A DNA stretch of 7,237 nt from CAYLPT01 sp964385645 (GTDB lineage: Bacteria; Armatimonadota; Hebobacteria; Hebobacterales; Hebobacteraceae), in NCBI GenBank assembly GCA_964385645.1, contig CAYLPT010000229.1, positions 1 to 7,237 of the forward strand. Direction: 5' to 3'. Positions 7,220-7,237 of the stretch are shown here, in pieces. Numbering within the stretch: position 1 is the first letter of the stretch; each line of letters starts with the position of its first letter. Made by a program: the position numbers and the translations under genes. The notes under the pieces are model-generated. The model saw only the letters and a program-made list of their open reading frames with translations, had not been told where the DNA came from and searched no databases.

Positions 7220-7237
7220 GGGGCACGGGGGTGCGGG

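Overview
The window is GC-rich bacterial DNA. It carries seven protein genes: six on the minus strand and one, uppP, on the plus strand. No rRNA, tRNA, CRISPR array or insertion sequence was seen. The organism cannot be named from this sequence. The combination of a separate glycyl-tRNA synthetase alpha subunit, a ferredoxin-dependent sulfide-assimilation operon and secreted proteins of unknown family fits an anaerobic or anaerobe-derived environmental bacterium. Armatimonadota-like or deltaproteobacterial-type lineages are guesses.

Left part (1-2770, minus strand). A strong extended -10 promoter at 2741-2770 drives a three-gene unit. It starts with a small UBA-like plus DUF4342 protein. That gene overlaps by 4 bases with glyQ (glycyl-tRNA synthetase alpha). 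After a 57-base gap comes a large secreted protein that runs off the left edge. The usual partner glyS does not follow glyQ here.

Middle (2791-4697). A tryptophan-rich exported protein of unknown function reads leftward from about 3600. It is divergent from uppP, which reads rightward and makes undecaprenyl-diphosphate phosphatase. The roughly 250-base divergent gap holds three short perfect inverted repeats.

Right part (4807-7237, minus strand). This is the most interesting region. A sigma70-like promoter at 7191-7219, with a 10-bp palindrome over its -10 box, precedes three tightly packed genes: COG1900/DUF39, a NIL-domain two-cluster ferredoxin, and COG2122/UPF0280. Homologues of all three are linked by earlier work in Methanosarcina and Desulfovibrio to making homocysteine from aspartate semialdehyde and sulfide, without O-acylhomoserine. 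Here the whole set forms one apparent operon, so it likely works as a sulfide-to-homocysteine module feeding methionine synthesis.

Several very long plus-strand open frames lie antisense to these genes. They are composition artefacts and are not annotated.
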